Assembly (NCBI RefSeq): GCF_004022265.1
Contig: NZ_SAVB01000002.1
Span: 124,001-188,000 of the forward strand
Source of the DNA: Paenirhodobacter ferrireducens
GTDB taxonomy: Bacteria > Pseudomonadota > Alphaproteobacteria > Rhodobacterales > Rhodobacteraceae
Direction of reading: 5' to 3'
Length of the DNA: 64,000 nucleotides
Within the stretch, counting starts at the first letter, position 1. Every line of letters begins with the position of its first letter. Position numbers and translations under genes: made by a program. The notes beneath the pieces were generated by a model. It ran no database searches and was not told the origin of the DNA. It saw only the letters and a list, made by a program, of their open reading frames with translations. Positions 56,466 through 64,000 of this stretch are shown here, piece after piece.

Positions 56466-56578
56466 AGAAGCTGATCCTTCTGACCGCACTTGCGGTCGCC
56501 CTGACCGGGTGCAACACGGTCGCCGGTGTCGGCGAGGACGTCTCGGGCGGTGCCCGGACGGTGCAGAGCTGGTTCTGA
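56462..56578 (+). CDS. Entericidin-like small lipoprotein (38 aa)
   Basis: A tiny gene: MKKLILLTALAVALTGCNTV gives a signal with lipobox LTGC, Cys17 being the lipidated residue, followed by a 21-residue tail with GEDVSGGARTVQSW. The tail pattern (G-D-V-x-x-x-G) is that of the entericidin A/B family, small membrane lipoproteins linked to toxin-antidote behaviour in enterobacteria. Its ATG overlaps the stop of the binding-protein gene. Role in this organism unknown. Confidence 0.8.
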   Translation: MKKLILLTALAVALTGCNTVAGVGEDVSGGARTVQSWF

Positions 56579-56689
56579 GCGGGCTCCGTTCCGCGACAAT
56601 CGAAACAGGAGAAAGGCCTTTTCTCCCGCCCCGTTGAAGCGCAATGTTGAGGCGGGCGCGGGAGGGTTTGCGCCGGGAAGGAGACTGAG

Positions 56690-57007
56690 ATGAAATGGCA
56701 CCATGTTCAGGACAACTGGAGCGCCTTCTATGAGGCGATCCAGAACCGCTGGCCCGATGCCGAGGAAGACCGGCTTGACGAGATCGACGGTGACCAGCGC
56801 GCCTTCATCAGCTATATCGCCGAGCTGACCGGGCAGGACCCGGCCGAGGCCCGCGATGAGATCCGTGACTGGCTGACGGGCGAGCTGCCCTCGGATGTCG
56901 TCATGGACCCGCTGCACGACAACCACTCGATCCTGCTGTCGGAGAAGTTCGTGCCTGAGGGCGAGGATGAGTACGACGACGATTCGCGCTTTGGCGACAA
57001 CGAGTAA
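56690..57007 (+). CDS. Small acidic protein of unknown function
   Basis: A 105-residue soluble protein, very acidic at the C-terminus (EGEDEYDDDSRFGDNE). The first 65 residues have a two-helix pattern with spaced aromatics, WHHVQDNWSAFYEAIQNRW and LDEIDGDQRAFISYIAE, that recalls CsbD-like stress proteins at low similarity. GGAAGGAGACTGAG gives a strong start. It stands alone. No function can be assigned. Confidence 0.7.
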   Translation: MKWHHVQDNWSAFYEAIQNRWPDAEEDRLDEIDGDQRAFISYIAELTGQDPAEARDEIRDWLTGELPSDVVMDPLHDNHSILLSEKFVPEGEDEYDDDSRFGDNE

Positions 57008-57014
57008 GACGAAG

Positions 57015-57085
57015 GCAGGGGGCGCTGCCCCCTCTTTTGCCTGACGGCAAAATTTACCCCCGGGATATTTTCGGCAATTGGAAGC
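57015..57085. repeat. Intergenic repeat family copy 3
   Basis: AGGGGGC-GCT-GCCCCCT hairpin, then TTTTGCC/GGCAAAA hairpin (57035-57052), then ACCCCCGGGATATTTTCGGC and an AATTGGAAGC end. It follows the small acidic gene and faces the convergent MFS gene, where it could act as a terminator. Confidence 0.75.
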
Positions 57086-57142
57086 GGGGCGTTGGCGCAG
57101 TGCGTGCCATCGTATCTGTGCCGGAACGAGCGCGCGCGCCTC

Positions 57143-58360
57143 TCAGATCTGATCGTCGGTGCGCCCCATCAGCGCCCAGGCAAGGCCCGAGCAGATCAGC
57201 GTGGCGATCACCACCGGCCGCGCCGTGCCATCGAACATCAGCCCGACCGGGGCCGCGATCGACACCGCGCCCACCGTCGAGAGCGCCGTGACGACCGAGG
57301 CGGTCATGCCGGCCAGGTGCCCCATCTTCTGCATCGCCAGCGCATTCAGGTTGCCGAAGGTGAGGCCGGCGATGAAGAACACCGACACGTTCCAGGCGAA
57401 GACCGCGAGCAGCCCGCCCGCCGGGGTCACAAGGCCCGCCAGCAGCGCCGCCAGCATCAGCGCCGAGAGGCACACCTGCATCAGATAGGCTCCGCGCACG
57501 ATCCGCCGCATGCCGAGCCGCATCACGAAGCGCGCGTTGAAGACCGAGCCGGTGCCGGCCAAGATTGCCACCGCGCCGAACCACAGCGGGAAGGTCTCGT
57601 GCACGCCATAGGCGGCGTAGAGCTGCTGCGAGGAGGACAGCACCGAGAACATCTGCCCGAAGCCGAGCGCGAGGATCGCCGTGTAAAGCCGCACGTCGCG
57701 ATCCGACAGCACCTCGCGCGCGCCCGAGAGCAGCGCGCCCGGCACGAAGGGGCGGCGACGCTCGGGCGGCAGGGTCTCGGGCTGGCGCAGGTTCACCCAG
57801 AGCACGCCGAGCACGCCGAACACCAGGAAGGCGCCGAAGATGCCGCGCCAGCCGAAGACCGCGGCGATCGCCCCGCCGATCGTCGGCGCCAGCGCCGGCA
57901 CCAGGATGAAGAGCATCATGATGAAGGAGGTGATCTTCGCCATCTCGCGCCCGGCGTAAAGATCGCGCACCAGCGCCATCGGCACGATCCGCGGCCCCGA
58001 GGCGCCGATCCCCTGCACGAAACGCGCGATCAGCAGCATCTCGAGGCTCTGCGACCAGGCGGCGGCGAGCGCCCCCACCACATAGATCACGATGCCGCCG
58101 GTGATCGTGCGCTTGCGCCCGATCGCGTCCGAGATCGGCCCGACGAAGAAGGTGCCAAGCCCCATGCCGAGCACGAAGACGGTCAGCACCAGCTGGGCGC
58201 GGTTCACGTCCCCGGGCGAGAGCGTCGCGGCGATCTCGGGCAGCACGGGCAGCATCGCATCGATCGAGAAGGCGACGGTGGCGGTGAGCGAGGCGAGCAT
58301 CGCCACGAATTCGGGCAGCGACAGGGTGCGCACAGGTGCGGGAACAGGGGACTGGGTCAC
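57143..58360 (-). CDS. MFS drug exporter, Bcr/CflA family
   Basis: A 405-residue inner-membrane protein with about 12 helices. The motif A region GPISDAIGRKRTITGG, the N-terminal FSIDAMLPVLPEIAATL and RFVQGIGASGPRIVPMALVRD are typical of Bcr/CflA multidrug or bicyclomycin exporters. Start ATG 58360 follows GAAAGGCCCC. It stands alone, with the FrnE-like operon just upstream in the same direction, 91 bases apart. Substrate unknown. Confidence 0.92.
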   Translation of the reverse strand: MTQSPVPAPVRTLSLPEFVAMLASLTATVAFSIDAMLPVLPEIAATLSPGDVNRAQLVLTVFVLGMGLGTFFVGPISDAIGRKRTITGGIVIYVVGALAAAWSQSLEMLLIARFVQGIGASGPRIVPMALVRDLYAGREMAKITSFIMMLFILVPALAPTIGGAIAAVFGWRGIFGAFLVFGVLGVLWVNLRQPETLPPERRRPFVPGALLSGAREVLSDRDVRLYTAILALGFGQMFSVLSSSQQLYAAYGVHETFPLWFGAVAILAGTGSVFNARFVMRLGMRRIVRGAYLMQVCLSALMLAALLAGLVTPAGGLLAVFAWNVSVFFIAGLTFGNLNALAMQKMGHLAGMTASVVTALSTVGAVSIAAPVGLMFDGTARPVVIATLICSGLAWALMGRTDDQI

Positions 58361-58451
58361 GGGAGGGGCCTTTCAGGTTCGCGCCGACCATAGCCCCCTT
58401 GCGCGGGAATGCCAGCCCCGCGCCGCGCGGGATCGCGCAGGGGGCTGTGCG

Positions 58452-59102
58452 TCAGTGCTCAGCTTCGGGATCGGCTTGCGGGGCGGCCGCAAGCTCGTCG
58501 ATCACCGCAAGCCAGGTCTCGACCGGCTGCGCGCCCTCGACCATGTGCTGGTTGCCGATGATGAAGCTCGGCACGGCGCGGATGCCGCGCTCGCGCGCAT
58601 GGGCCTCGCGGGCAAGCACCTCGTCGCGATCGGCATCGCTGGCAAGGAGCCGCATGACCAGCGCCCGGTCCATCCCCGCGGCCTCGGCGATCCCGGCCAG
58701 AACCTCGGGCGCACCGATGTCGCGCCCCTCGCGCCAGAAGGCGCGCATCAGCGCCGACATCACCGGGGTCTGCCGCCCCTCGATCCCCGCCCAGTGCAGC
58801 AGCCGGTGCGCATCGAGCGTATTCGGCACCCGGGCGATGGCGGTCAGGTCCAGCGTGACCCCGGCCCGCCGCGCGGCTTCGAGCACCGGAATGTCGATAG
58901 TGTCGGCCTCGGCCCCGAACTTCGCGCGCATGTAGTCGCCGCGCGCCATGCCACCCGGGGGCATCGTCGGATCGAGCCGGAACGGATGCCAGGCCAGCAC
59001 GAAGGGATGGCCCGGCCGCGCCTCGAGTGCGCGGTCGAGATTGGCCTTGCCGATCAGGCACCAGGGGCAGACGGGGTCGGCGAAGATGTCGAGCGGGATC
59101 AT
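58452..59102 (-). CDS. DsbA-family oxidoreductase, FrnE-like
   Basis: A 216-residue cytoplasmic thioredoxin-fold protein. The active site PVCPWCLIGK (Cys12, Cys15) is at the N-terminus, with the helical insert and the cis-Pro segment AVPSFIIGN. FrnE-type proteins act as 2-hydroxychromene-2-carboxylate isomerase-like or thiol-disulfide enzymes and are linked to oxidative stress. Its ATG overlaps the stop of the acyl-CoA ligase gene, so the two are co-expressed. Confidence 0.9.
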   Translation of the reverse strand: MIPLDIFADPVCPWCLIGKANLDRALEARPGHPFVLAWHPFRLDPTMPPGGMARGDYMRAKFGAEADTIDIPVLEAARRAGVTLDLTAIARVPNTLDAHRLLHWAGIEGRQTPVMSALMRAFWREGRDIGAPEVLAGIAEAAGMDRALVMRLLASDADRDEVLAREAHARERGIRAVPSFIIGNQHMVEGAQPVETWLAVIDELAAAPQADPEAEH

Positions 59103-60625
59103 GCGTCGGGCTCCTTGGGCCAGGCATCGCGCAGGGCGCGGCGGTCGATCTTGCCGTTGCGGTTGCGCGGCAGCTCGGCAACGGCGCGGAACAGGCGGGG
59201 CTGCTTGTAGCGGGCCAGCGTGGCGCCGGCATGGGCGGCAAGCGCCCCGGGCGTCGCGGCGCCGGTATGGGCAAGGGCGATCACGCTCGCCTCGGCGCTG
59301 ACCCGGATCTCGACGGCCGCGACTTCCCCCGCCTCCGGGCAGATGGCCATCGCCGCCTCGACCTCGAGCGGGCTGACACGGAAGCCGCCCGCATTCATCA
59401 TGTCATCGGCGCGCCCCTCGTAGCGGATCGCACCGGCCGGGGTCATCGTCACCGTGTCGCCGGTGAGGAACCACTCCCCATCGGCGCTGAAGCGCGCGGC
59501 GGTCTCCTCGGGTGCGCCCATGTAGCCGAGGAACAGCCCCGGATCGGTGCGGTGCACGGCGAGCGTGCCGGGGGTGCCGCGCGGCACCGGCACGCCCTCG
59601 GGGTCCAGCACGGCGAGGGTGCGCCCCTCCTGCGGCCAGCCCGCACAGCCCTCGGGCGCCGGATGCCCCGGCGCGCCCGAGACGAAGGTCGAGCATTCCG
59701 ACATGCCGAGCGCCTCGTAGATCTCGGTGCCGGTCGCCTCGCGCCAGTGCTGCCGGGTGAGCGCGGGCAGCGCCTCGCCGGCGCTGAGACCGTGCCGCAG
59801 CCGGGGTAGGTCGATCGTCGCGTGATGTTTCAACATCTGCCGGTAAACCCCCGGCGCGGCGGCAAAGATCGTCGCGTCGAAGCGGCGCAGCAACAACGGC
59901 AGCGCCTGCACCGGCACGCCGGGCGCCGGGATCAGCGCGGTGGCGCCGACCGACCAGGGGTCCATCAGCCCGGTGCCGAGCGTGTAGGTCCAGTTGAAGG
60001 CGCCGGCGTGCAGGATCCGGTCCGCGGGCGTCAGCCCGTACCAGCCCGCATGCATCATCCGCCGCGCCCAGATCGCGCGATGCGCATGCATCACCGCCCG
60101 TGGCTGGCCCGAGGTGCCCGAGGTGAAGACGATATAGGCCAGCCGGTCGGGAGCGCCCATCTCCCAGACACAGGGGGCGAGCGCCTCGAAGCCGCGCAGC
60201 TCGGCCTCGCCGATCACCCGCGCGGGGCTCTCGGGCAGCGCGATCCCCTCGCCCGCGACGATCGCCGCCGGGGCGACCTGCACCGCCATCTTGGTGATCT
60301 CGCCCGCCGTCAGCTGCGGCGAGGTCGGCACCGGCACCAGCCCGACCGCGATGGCGCCGAGATAGGCCACCGGAAACTCGGGCGTATTGCCAAGCCGCAA
60401 CAGCACCCGGTCGCCCGGCACCAGCCCGGCGTTCAGGAACCCCGTGCCCGCGCCGCGCACCGCCGCCTCGAGCCGCGCCCAGGACCAGCGCTCGGCCCCG
60501 GTCGGGCTGAGGATCTGCAGCGCCGAGCGATCGGCGCGCTCGGCCGCGGGCGCCAGCACATGGGCCGCCATGTTGAAGGACGGGGGCGCGGGGTCTGCAA
60601 AGGAGGAAGCATGGACAGAGAGCAT
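59099..60625 (-). CDS. AMP-dependent acyl/aryl-CoA ligase (benzoate-CoA ligase-like)
   Basis: A 508-residue adenylate-forming enzyme. The P-loop YIVFTSGTSGQPRAVMH has Arg where Lys is usual, followed by YEALGMSE, the FLTGDTVTMTPAGAIRYEGRADDMMNAGGFRVSPLEVE hinge in parts, and the catalytic Lys in RNRNGKIDRR. It is most like the benzoate/cyclohexanecarboxylate-CoA ligase group, but the carboxylate cannot be chosen here. Divergent from an XRE-cupin regulator, 48 bases apart, which is the usual partner for such ligases and may respond to the CoA ester. Confidence 0.9.
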   Translation of the reverse strand: MLSVHASSFADPAPPSFNMAAHVLAPAAERADRSALQILSPTGAERWSWARLEAAVRGAGTGFLNAGLVPGDRVLLRLGNTPEFPVAYLGAIAVGLVPVPTSPQLTAGEITKMAVQVAPAAIVAGEGIALPESPARVIGEAELRGFEALAPCVWEMGAPDRLAYIVFTSGTSGQPRAVMHAHRAIWARRMMHAGWYGLTPADRILHAGAFNWTYTLGTGLMDPWSVGATALIPAPGVPVQALPLLLRRFDATIFAAAPGVYRQMLKHHATIDLPRLRHGLSAGEALPALTRQHWREATGTEIYEALGMSECSTFVSGAPGHPAPEGCAGWPQEGRTLAVLDPEGVPVPRGTPGTLAVHRTDPGLFLGYMGAPEETAARFSADGEWFLTGDTVTMTPAGAIRYEGRADDMMNAGGFRVSPLEVEAAMAICPEAGEVAAVEIRVSAEASVIALAHTGAATPGALAAHAGATLARYKQPRLFRAVAELPRNRNGKIDRRALRDAWPKEPDA

Positions 60626-60673
60626 GGCTTCCTGCTACGCCGCGTGCAGCGGGGTTGCAAGCCGGAGGCCGCC

Positions 60674-61297
60674 ATGGGCGAGATCGAACACGCGAAGATC
60701 ATCCGCATCGCGCGCGAGAGCGGCGAGGAAGTGGTGCCCGAACCCGTCGACCTCGCCGCCCGCGTGCGCGAGCTGCGCAAGGCCCGCGGCTGGACGCTCG
60801 AACAGGCGGCGGCGCAGGCGGGGCTCGCCCGTTCGACCCTCTCGAAGATCGAGAACGGGCAGATGTCGCCGACCTACGAGGCACTGAAGAAGCTCGCCGA
60901 GGGGCTGGCGATCTCGGTGCCGCAGCTCTTCACCCCGCCCTCGAAGGGGCAGGTGACGGGGCGGATGGCGGTGACCCGCGCGGGCGAGGGCGTGGCGCAT
61001 CTGACCACGACCTACGAGCACGAGCTTCTGGCGAATGCGCTGCGCAACAAGCAGATGCTGCCCTATCGCGCACGCATCCGGGCGCGCAGCTTCGAGGAAT
61101 TCCACGGCTGGGTGCGCCATGACGGCGAGGAATTCCTCTATGTCCTCACCGGCATCGTCCGGCTTTACACCGAGTTCTACGAGCCGCAGGAGCTCAAGCG
61201 CGGCGACAGCGCCTATTACGACGCGAGCATGGGCCACAACCTCGTGTCGGTCAGCCATGAGGATGCGACGGTGCTCTGGGTGACCTCGCTCGTCTGA
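60674..61297 (+). CDS. XRE-family regulator with C-terminal cupin domain
   Basis: A 207-residue regulator. HTH_3 at about residues 28-85 (LRKARGWTLEQAAAQAGLARSTLSKIENGQMSPTYEALKKLAEG in parts), then a cupin_2 domain (about 120-205; HDGEEFLYVLTGIVRLY, GDSAYYDASMGHNLVSVS). The cupin binds a small ligand or metal. It is divergent from the acyl-CoA ligase, which it probably controls. ATG 60674 follows GGAGG six bases away; an upstream ATG at 60611 would add 21 unlikely residues. Confidence 0.9.
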   Translation: MGEIEHAKIIRIARESGEEVVPEPVDLAARVRELRKARGWTLEQAAAQAGLARSTLSKIENGQMSPTYEALKKLAEGLAISVPQLFTPPSKGQVTGRMAVTRAGEGVAHLTTTYEHELLANALRNKQMLPYRARIRARSFEEFHGWVRHDGEEFLYVLTGIVRLYTEFYEPQELKRGDSAYYDASMGHNLVSVSHEDATVLWVTSLV

Positions 61298-61308
61298 GCC
61301 GAGACAGA

Positions 61309-61372
61309 CAGGGGGCGCTGCCCCCTCTTGGCTACGCCAATTCACCCCCGAGGTATTTTGGGCAAGGAGAAA
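61309..61372 (+). repeat. Intergenic repeat family copy 4
   Basis: AGGGGGC-GCT-GCCCCCT hairpin, TTGGC/GCCAA hairpin, then CACCCCCGAGGTATTTTGGG and CAAGGAGAAAGC. Its partner copy 5 lies 15 bases away in the opposite direction, together forming a large imperfect palindrome at the ends of two convergent genes. Confidence 0.8.
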
Positions 61373-61387
61373 GCGCAAAGGGGCTTT

Positions 61388-61439
61388 GGCTTCCAGTTGC
61401 CTCAAATATCCCGGGGGTGAGGGGCAGCGCCCCCTGCCC
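61388..61439 (-). repeat. Intergenic repeat family copy 5 (inverted)
   Basis: Read on the minus strand: GGCAGGGGGCGCTGCCCCTC, then ACCCCCGGGATATTTGAGGC and AACTGGAAGCC. It closely matches copy 3 (57015-57085). It starts 13 bases after the end of the DUF6456 gene and may terminate it. Confidence 0.8.
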
Positions 61440-61452
61440 GCCTCCGGGCCGT

Positions 61453-62568
61453 TCAGCCGATCAGCGGCGAGGTGCCGCCACAGGTCTCGTCGTAATGGCG
61501 CTTGAGCCGCATCAGCGCGATGCGCAGCACGATCTTGCCCGATCGCGCCGACCAGCCCAACCGCCGCTCGGCGGCCTCGAGCCCCTCGAGAAAGCAGCAG
61601 CAGCGCAGCACCATGTCGCCGAGCCCCGGGCCGAGGTCGCGCAGCGCCGCGGCGAGGCGTTCGCGGGCGCGGTCGGAGCCGCCGGAGCCCGGGCCGAGAT
61701 CCGGGCGATAGCCCGCGCGCTCGCCACAGGTGAGAAACCGTTCCCAGTTCTGTGCCACACGCGGGCCGATCTGGGCGAGTTCGAAATCCTCGCGCAGCCG
61801 CTCGCCCGCCGCGACCAGCTCCGGGCCGAGAAAGGGCTGCCCCTGCGCGTCGCGCCGTCGCGCCAGCACCGCGAGCGGGCTTTCGGCGAGGTTGGCGCGC
61901 AGCCGCCGCGTCTGCCCCGTGGCCTCGGGCACCGCGCGCTCGCCCCAGTCGCGATGCTGGCCGGCAAAGACCGAGCCTGCCGCCTCTCCGCCCGGCAGGC
62001 CGCGTGCGAGGGTCTCCTCCTCGATCATCCGCTTCAGCGCGGCGCGCCCGGCAACGGTGATCTCATAGCTCGTCACCCGGCCGGCGCGGTGCAGCTGGAT
62101 CCAGTCCTTCAGCGCGAAGACCCGGGCCAGCGCGCGTTCGGTCACCGCGGTACGGACCGTGCCGCGCAGCACCACGGCCTTGTCCATGTCATCGGCGATG
62201 AGCAGCAGCGCCGAGGGTTCGGCGAGGCGGCGCAGGATCCGGCGCCCCTCGCGCGCCACAAGCTCCTCGTCCGCGGGCAGGCCCGCAGGGCGGATCGGTG
62301 CGGTCATCTCGGTCTCGTCCTTTCGATGAACGGCCGTCCCGACGAAAGCGGAGCCATGCCCGAGCCGCGCCAGCGCCTCGTCGACCAGCGGGTCGTCCCG
62401 GCGCGCCTCGACCTGGCGCACGCGGCGCAGCACCGTCGAGGCGTGACAGCCCTCGGCCCGCGCCAGCGCACGCAGCGGGATCCCCTCCTCGACATGGCGC
62501 AGATAGAGCCGCGCATGGTCCGGCAGCCATGCCGGAAGCGGTGCCAGGGCCGGGCTGGTCGTCGTCAT
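61453..62568 (-). CDS. DUF6456-domain HTH protein
   Basis: A 371-residue protein found across Rhodobacterales. The N-terminus has an HTH-like RALARAEGCHASTVLRRVRQVE; the middle has VTSYEITVAGRAALKRMIEEE; the C-terminal DUF6456 region has LAESPLAVLARRRDAQGQPFL, GDMVLRCCCFLEGLEAAERRLGWSARSGKIVLRIALMRLKRHY in parts. A DNA-binding regulator is likely; in relatives it is linked to cell-cycle or replication genes, unproven here. Divergent from the DUF6477 gene over a 226-base AT-richer spacer. Confidence 0.85.
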   Translation of the reverse strand: MTTTSPALAPLPAWLPDHARLYLRHVEEGIPLRALARAEGCHASTVLRRVRQVEARRDDPLVDEALARLGHGSAFVGTAVHRKDETEMTAPIRPAGLPADEELVAREGRRILRRLAEPSALLLIADDMDKAVVLRGTVRTAVTERALARVFALKDWIQLHRAGRVTSYEITVAGRAALKRMIEEETLARGLPGGEAAGSVFAGQHRDWGERAVPEATGQTRRLRANLAESPLAVLARRRDAQGQPFLGPELVAAGERLREDFELAQIGPRVAQNWERFLTCGERAGYRPDLGPGSGGSDRARERLAAALRDLGPGLGDMVLRCCCFLEGLEAAERRLGWSARSGKIVLRIALMRLKRHYDETCGGTSPLIG

Positions 62569-62794
62569 GTCTTCCCCCGGATCGGCGCGGCGCAGGCGCC
62601 GTCGCCCTGCCGCCGTTTCGTCGGTAACAACCGTGGGTTGCTTTGATTACCCGTTCGTTAATAACTCGGGCGACCCCCAGATTTCTTTAAAAATTCTAAA
62701 GATTTCCATATGGGCCGCGCGGTTCTGCGGGGCTTCGCGCAACACCCGTATAGGTTGAGTGATGCTACTCTGGTCTTTGCACGGGGGATCTGCC

Positions 62795-63082
62795 ATGACC
62801 GACCTTCACGACAGTATCGCCGCGCTGCGCCGGCCGCGTCTGCTGATCCGCGCCGCGCGCTGTGGCCAGGGCGAGTACAACCGCGCGCGCGATCTGAAGC
62901 GGCTGATGCGGCTTGCCGAGGCGCCCCCCCCCGAGGCGGCGCTGCGCGCGCTGATTGCCGAAGAGGCGACGCTCGAGGCGCATCGGCGCGAGGGGGGCGC
63001 GCAGTACAGCCTGGCGCGCCACATCGAGTTGTTGATCGCGATGATGGCCGAGGCGCGGCTTCTGCCGCGTCCCGGCGCCTGA
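62795..63082 (+). CDS. DUF6477-family small protein
   Basis: A 95-residue protein of unknown function, typical of Rhodobacteraceae: IAALRRPRLLIRAARCGQGEYNR and RDLKRLMRLAEAPPPEAAL match the family. It is almost all helical and basic at the N-terminus. ATG 62795 follows GGGGGATC; an ATG at 62759 would add twelve residues. It ends directly at the stop of the convergent HerA-like gene with no spacer. Confidence 0.8.
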   Translation: MTDLHDSIAALRRPRLLIRAARCGQGEYNRARDLKRLMRLAEAPPPEAALRALIAEEATLEAHRREGGAQYSLARHIELLIAMMAEARLLPRPGA

Positions 63083-64000
63083 TCAGCGGGCGCGAAACAG
63101 CGTGCCGAGCACACCGCGCACGATCTGCTGCCCGGCCTTGGTGCCAAGCTGGCGCACCAGGCTCTTGCCGAAGGTCTCGAGCAGGCTGTCGTTGCGGGCG
63201 GAGGAGTTGCGCCGCGGCGCGGTCCTGGCCGTCTTGTCGCTGCCGCCGCCGTCATAGCGGCGGGCATTGCGGAACTCGCGCGCCGCGTCGGCCGTCGCGG
63301 CCTTGTCCTGCGCGGCCTTCTCCTCGGCCTCGGCCGCATCCTGTGCGGCGGCGGCCGCGCGCGCGGTCAGGATTTCATAGGCCGACTCGCGGTCGATGAC
63401 CTTGTCGTATTTCAGCCCGAAGGGCGAGGCGGCCAGAATCGCGCGGCGCTCCTCGGGCGTCAGCGGGCCAAGGCGCGATTGCGGCGGGCGCACCAGGGTG
63501 CGCTCGACCATGCCGGGCACGCCCTTCGCCTCGAGGAAGGAGGTCACCGCCTCGCCGGTGCCGACCTCGCGGATCGCGTCTTCGGTGTCGAAGCGCGGGT
63601 TGGCACGGTAGTTCTCGGCGGCGCGCTTCAGATCCTTCTGGTCGCGGGCAGTGAAGGCGCGCAGCGCGTGCTGCACCCGGTTGCCAAGCTGCCCGAGGAT
63701 GTCCTCGGGCACGTCCGCCGGGTTCTGGGTGACGAAATAGACCCCCACCCCCTTCGAGCGGATCAGCCGCGCGACCTGCTCGACCTTGTCGACCAGCGCC
63801 TTCGGCGCGTCGTCGAAGAGAAGATGCGCCTCGTCGAAGAAGAAGACGAATTTCGGCTTTTCCGGATCGCCCACCTCGGGCAGCTGCTCGAAGAGTTCCG
63901 ACAGCAGCCAGAGCAGGAAGGTGGCGTAGAGCCGCGGGCTGCCCATCAGCCTGTCGGCGGCCAGCACGTTGACCCGGCCGCGCCCGTCGGGCGCCGGGAT
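63083..64000 (-). CDS. HerA-like ATPase, DUF853 family (partial, N-terminus off right edge)
   Basis: The frame is open to the window edge, so the Walker A part is missing. The visible 305 residues hold the GRGRVNVLAADRLMGSPRLYA start of the C-terminal half, Walker B FVFFFDEAHLLFDD, the arginine-finger region VYFVTQNPADVPEDILGQLGNRVQHALRAFT in parts and a low-complexity Ala/Lys-rich tail before a conserved SLVRQLGTKAGQQIVRGVLG. The family (YjgR-like) contains predicted DNA-pumping or helicase ATPases of unknown role. Confidence 0.9.
   Translation of the reverse strand: MPAPDGRGRVNVLAADRLMGSPRLYATFLLWLLSELFEQLPEVGDPEKPKFVFFFDEAHLLFDDAPKALVDKVEQVARLIRSKGVGVYFVTQNPADVPEDILGQLGNRVQHALRAFTARDQKDLKRAAENYRANPRFDTEDAIREVGTGEAVTSFLEAKGVPGMVERTLVRPPQSRLGPLTPEERRAILAASPFGLKYDKVIDRESAYEILTARAAAAAQDAAEAEEKAAQDKAATADAAREFRNARRYDGGGSDKTARTAPRRNSSARNDSLLETFGKSLVRQLGTKAGQQIVRGVLGTLFRAR

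Noticed and set aside
56608-56626. GGAGAAAGGCCTTTTCTCC palindrome as a terminator after the small lipoprotein gene
   Set aside because: It has no T-run after it, and on one strand it is an ordinary purine/pyrimidine palindrome; function unclear.

Overview
The window is high-GC, gene-dense DNA of an alphaproteobacterium, most likely a member of the Rhodobacteraceae (Rhodobacter/Paracoccus relatives). The evidence is a GlxA-type regulator beside a class II DAHP synthase, a complete glg operon, a patatin-like gene beside 3-hydroxybutyrate dehydrogenase, DUF6456 and DUF6477 proteins, and short GC-rich intergenic repeats of a kind I associate with this family. I see no rRNA, tRNA, CRISPR array, insertion sequence or prophage. 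Genus and species cannot be set from the sequence alone.

Layout. 1-2.6 kb: the left end of a branched-chain amino acid type ABC importer (livF partial, livG, binding protein). 2.7-10.1 kb: GlxA-type regulator, class II DAHP synthase, a PAS protein, yicC-gmk-gamma carbonic anhydrase, and an orphan PhoR-like kinase. 10.3-21.3 kb: tightly coupled glycogen operon glgP-glgB-glgC-glgA-glgX-pgm. 21.3-39.9 kb: a large PQQ/XoxF alcohol oxidation island. 40.1-47.5 kb: class I fructose-bisphosphatase, rpe, a thioredoxin-like protein, gph, a probable persulfide/sulfur cassette ending in a SulP carrier, and a LuxR-type solo. 47.7-49.5 kb: rpsB-tsf. 49.8-64 kb: pseudouridine catabolism (psuK-psuG), DUF502, patatin-bdhA, a strong candidate small RNA, a family 5 solute-binding protein with a tiny entericidin-like lipoprotein, an MFS exporter, FrnE-like DsbA, an acyl-CoA ligase with a divergent XRE-cupin regulator, DUF6456, DUF6477 and a partial HerA-like ATPase.

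The island at 21-40 kb is the most interesting part. It holds a lanthanide-type XoxF methanol dehydrogenase (the extra metal-ligand Asp is present), two cytochromes c, XoxJ, a five-gene PQQ-associated ABC operon of the Lut/Ped type (binding protein, YVTN beta-propeller, Asp-rich exported protein, ATPase, ABC-2 permease), an NMT1-like ABC importer, a NosR-like flavin/iron-sulfur membrane protein with its own ApbE flavin transferase but no nosZ, a secreted Sel1 protein, and a signalling trio (LuxR-type response regulator, FIST sensor, hybrid kinase). A GACCAAWG motif, extended to 16 bases at three sites, lies upstream of five transcription units in the island. I infer a single regulon run by the signalling trio. 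The parts are recognisable families; the combination and the operator are inferences to be tested.
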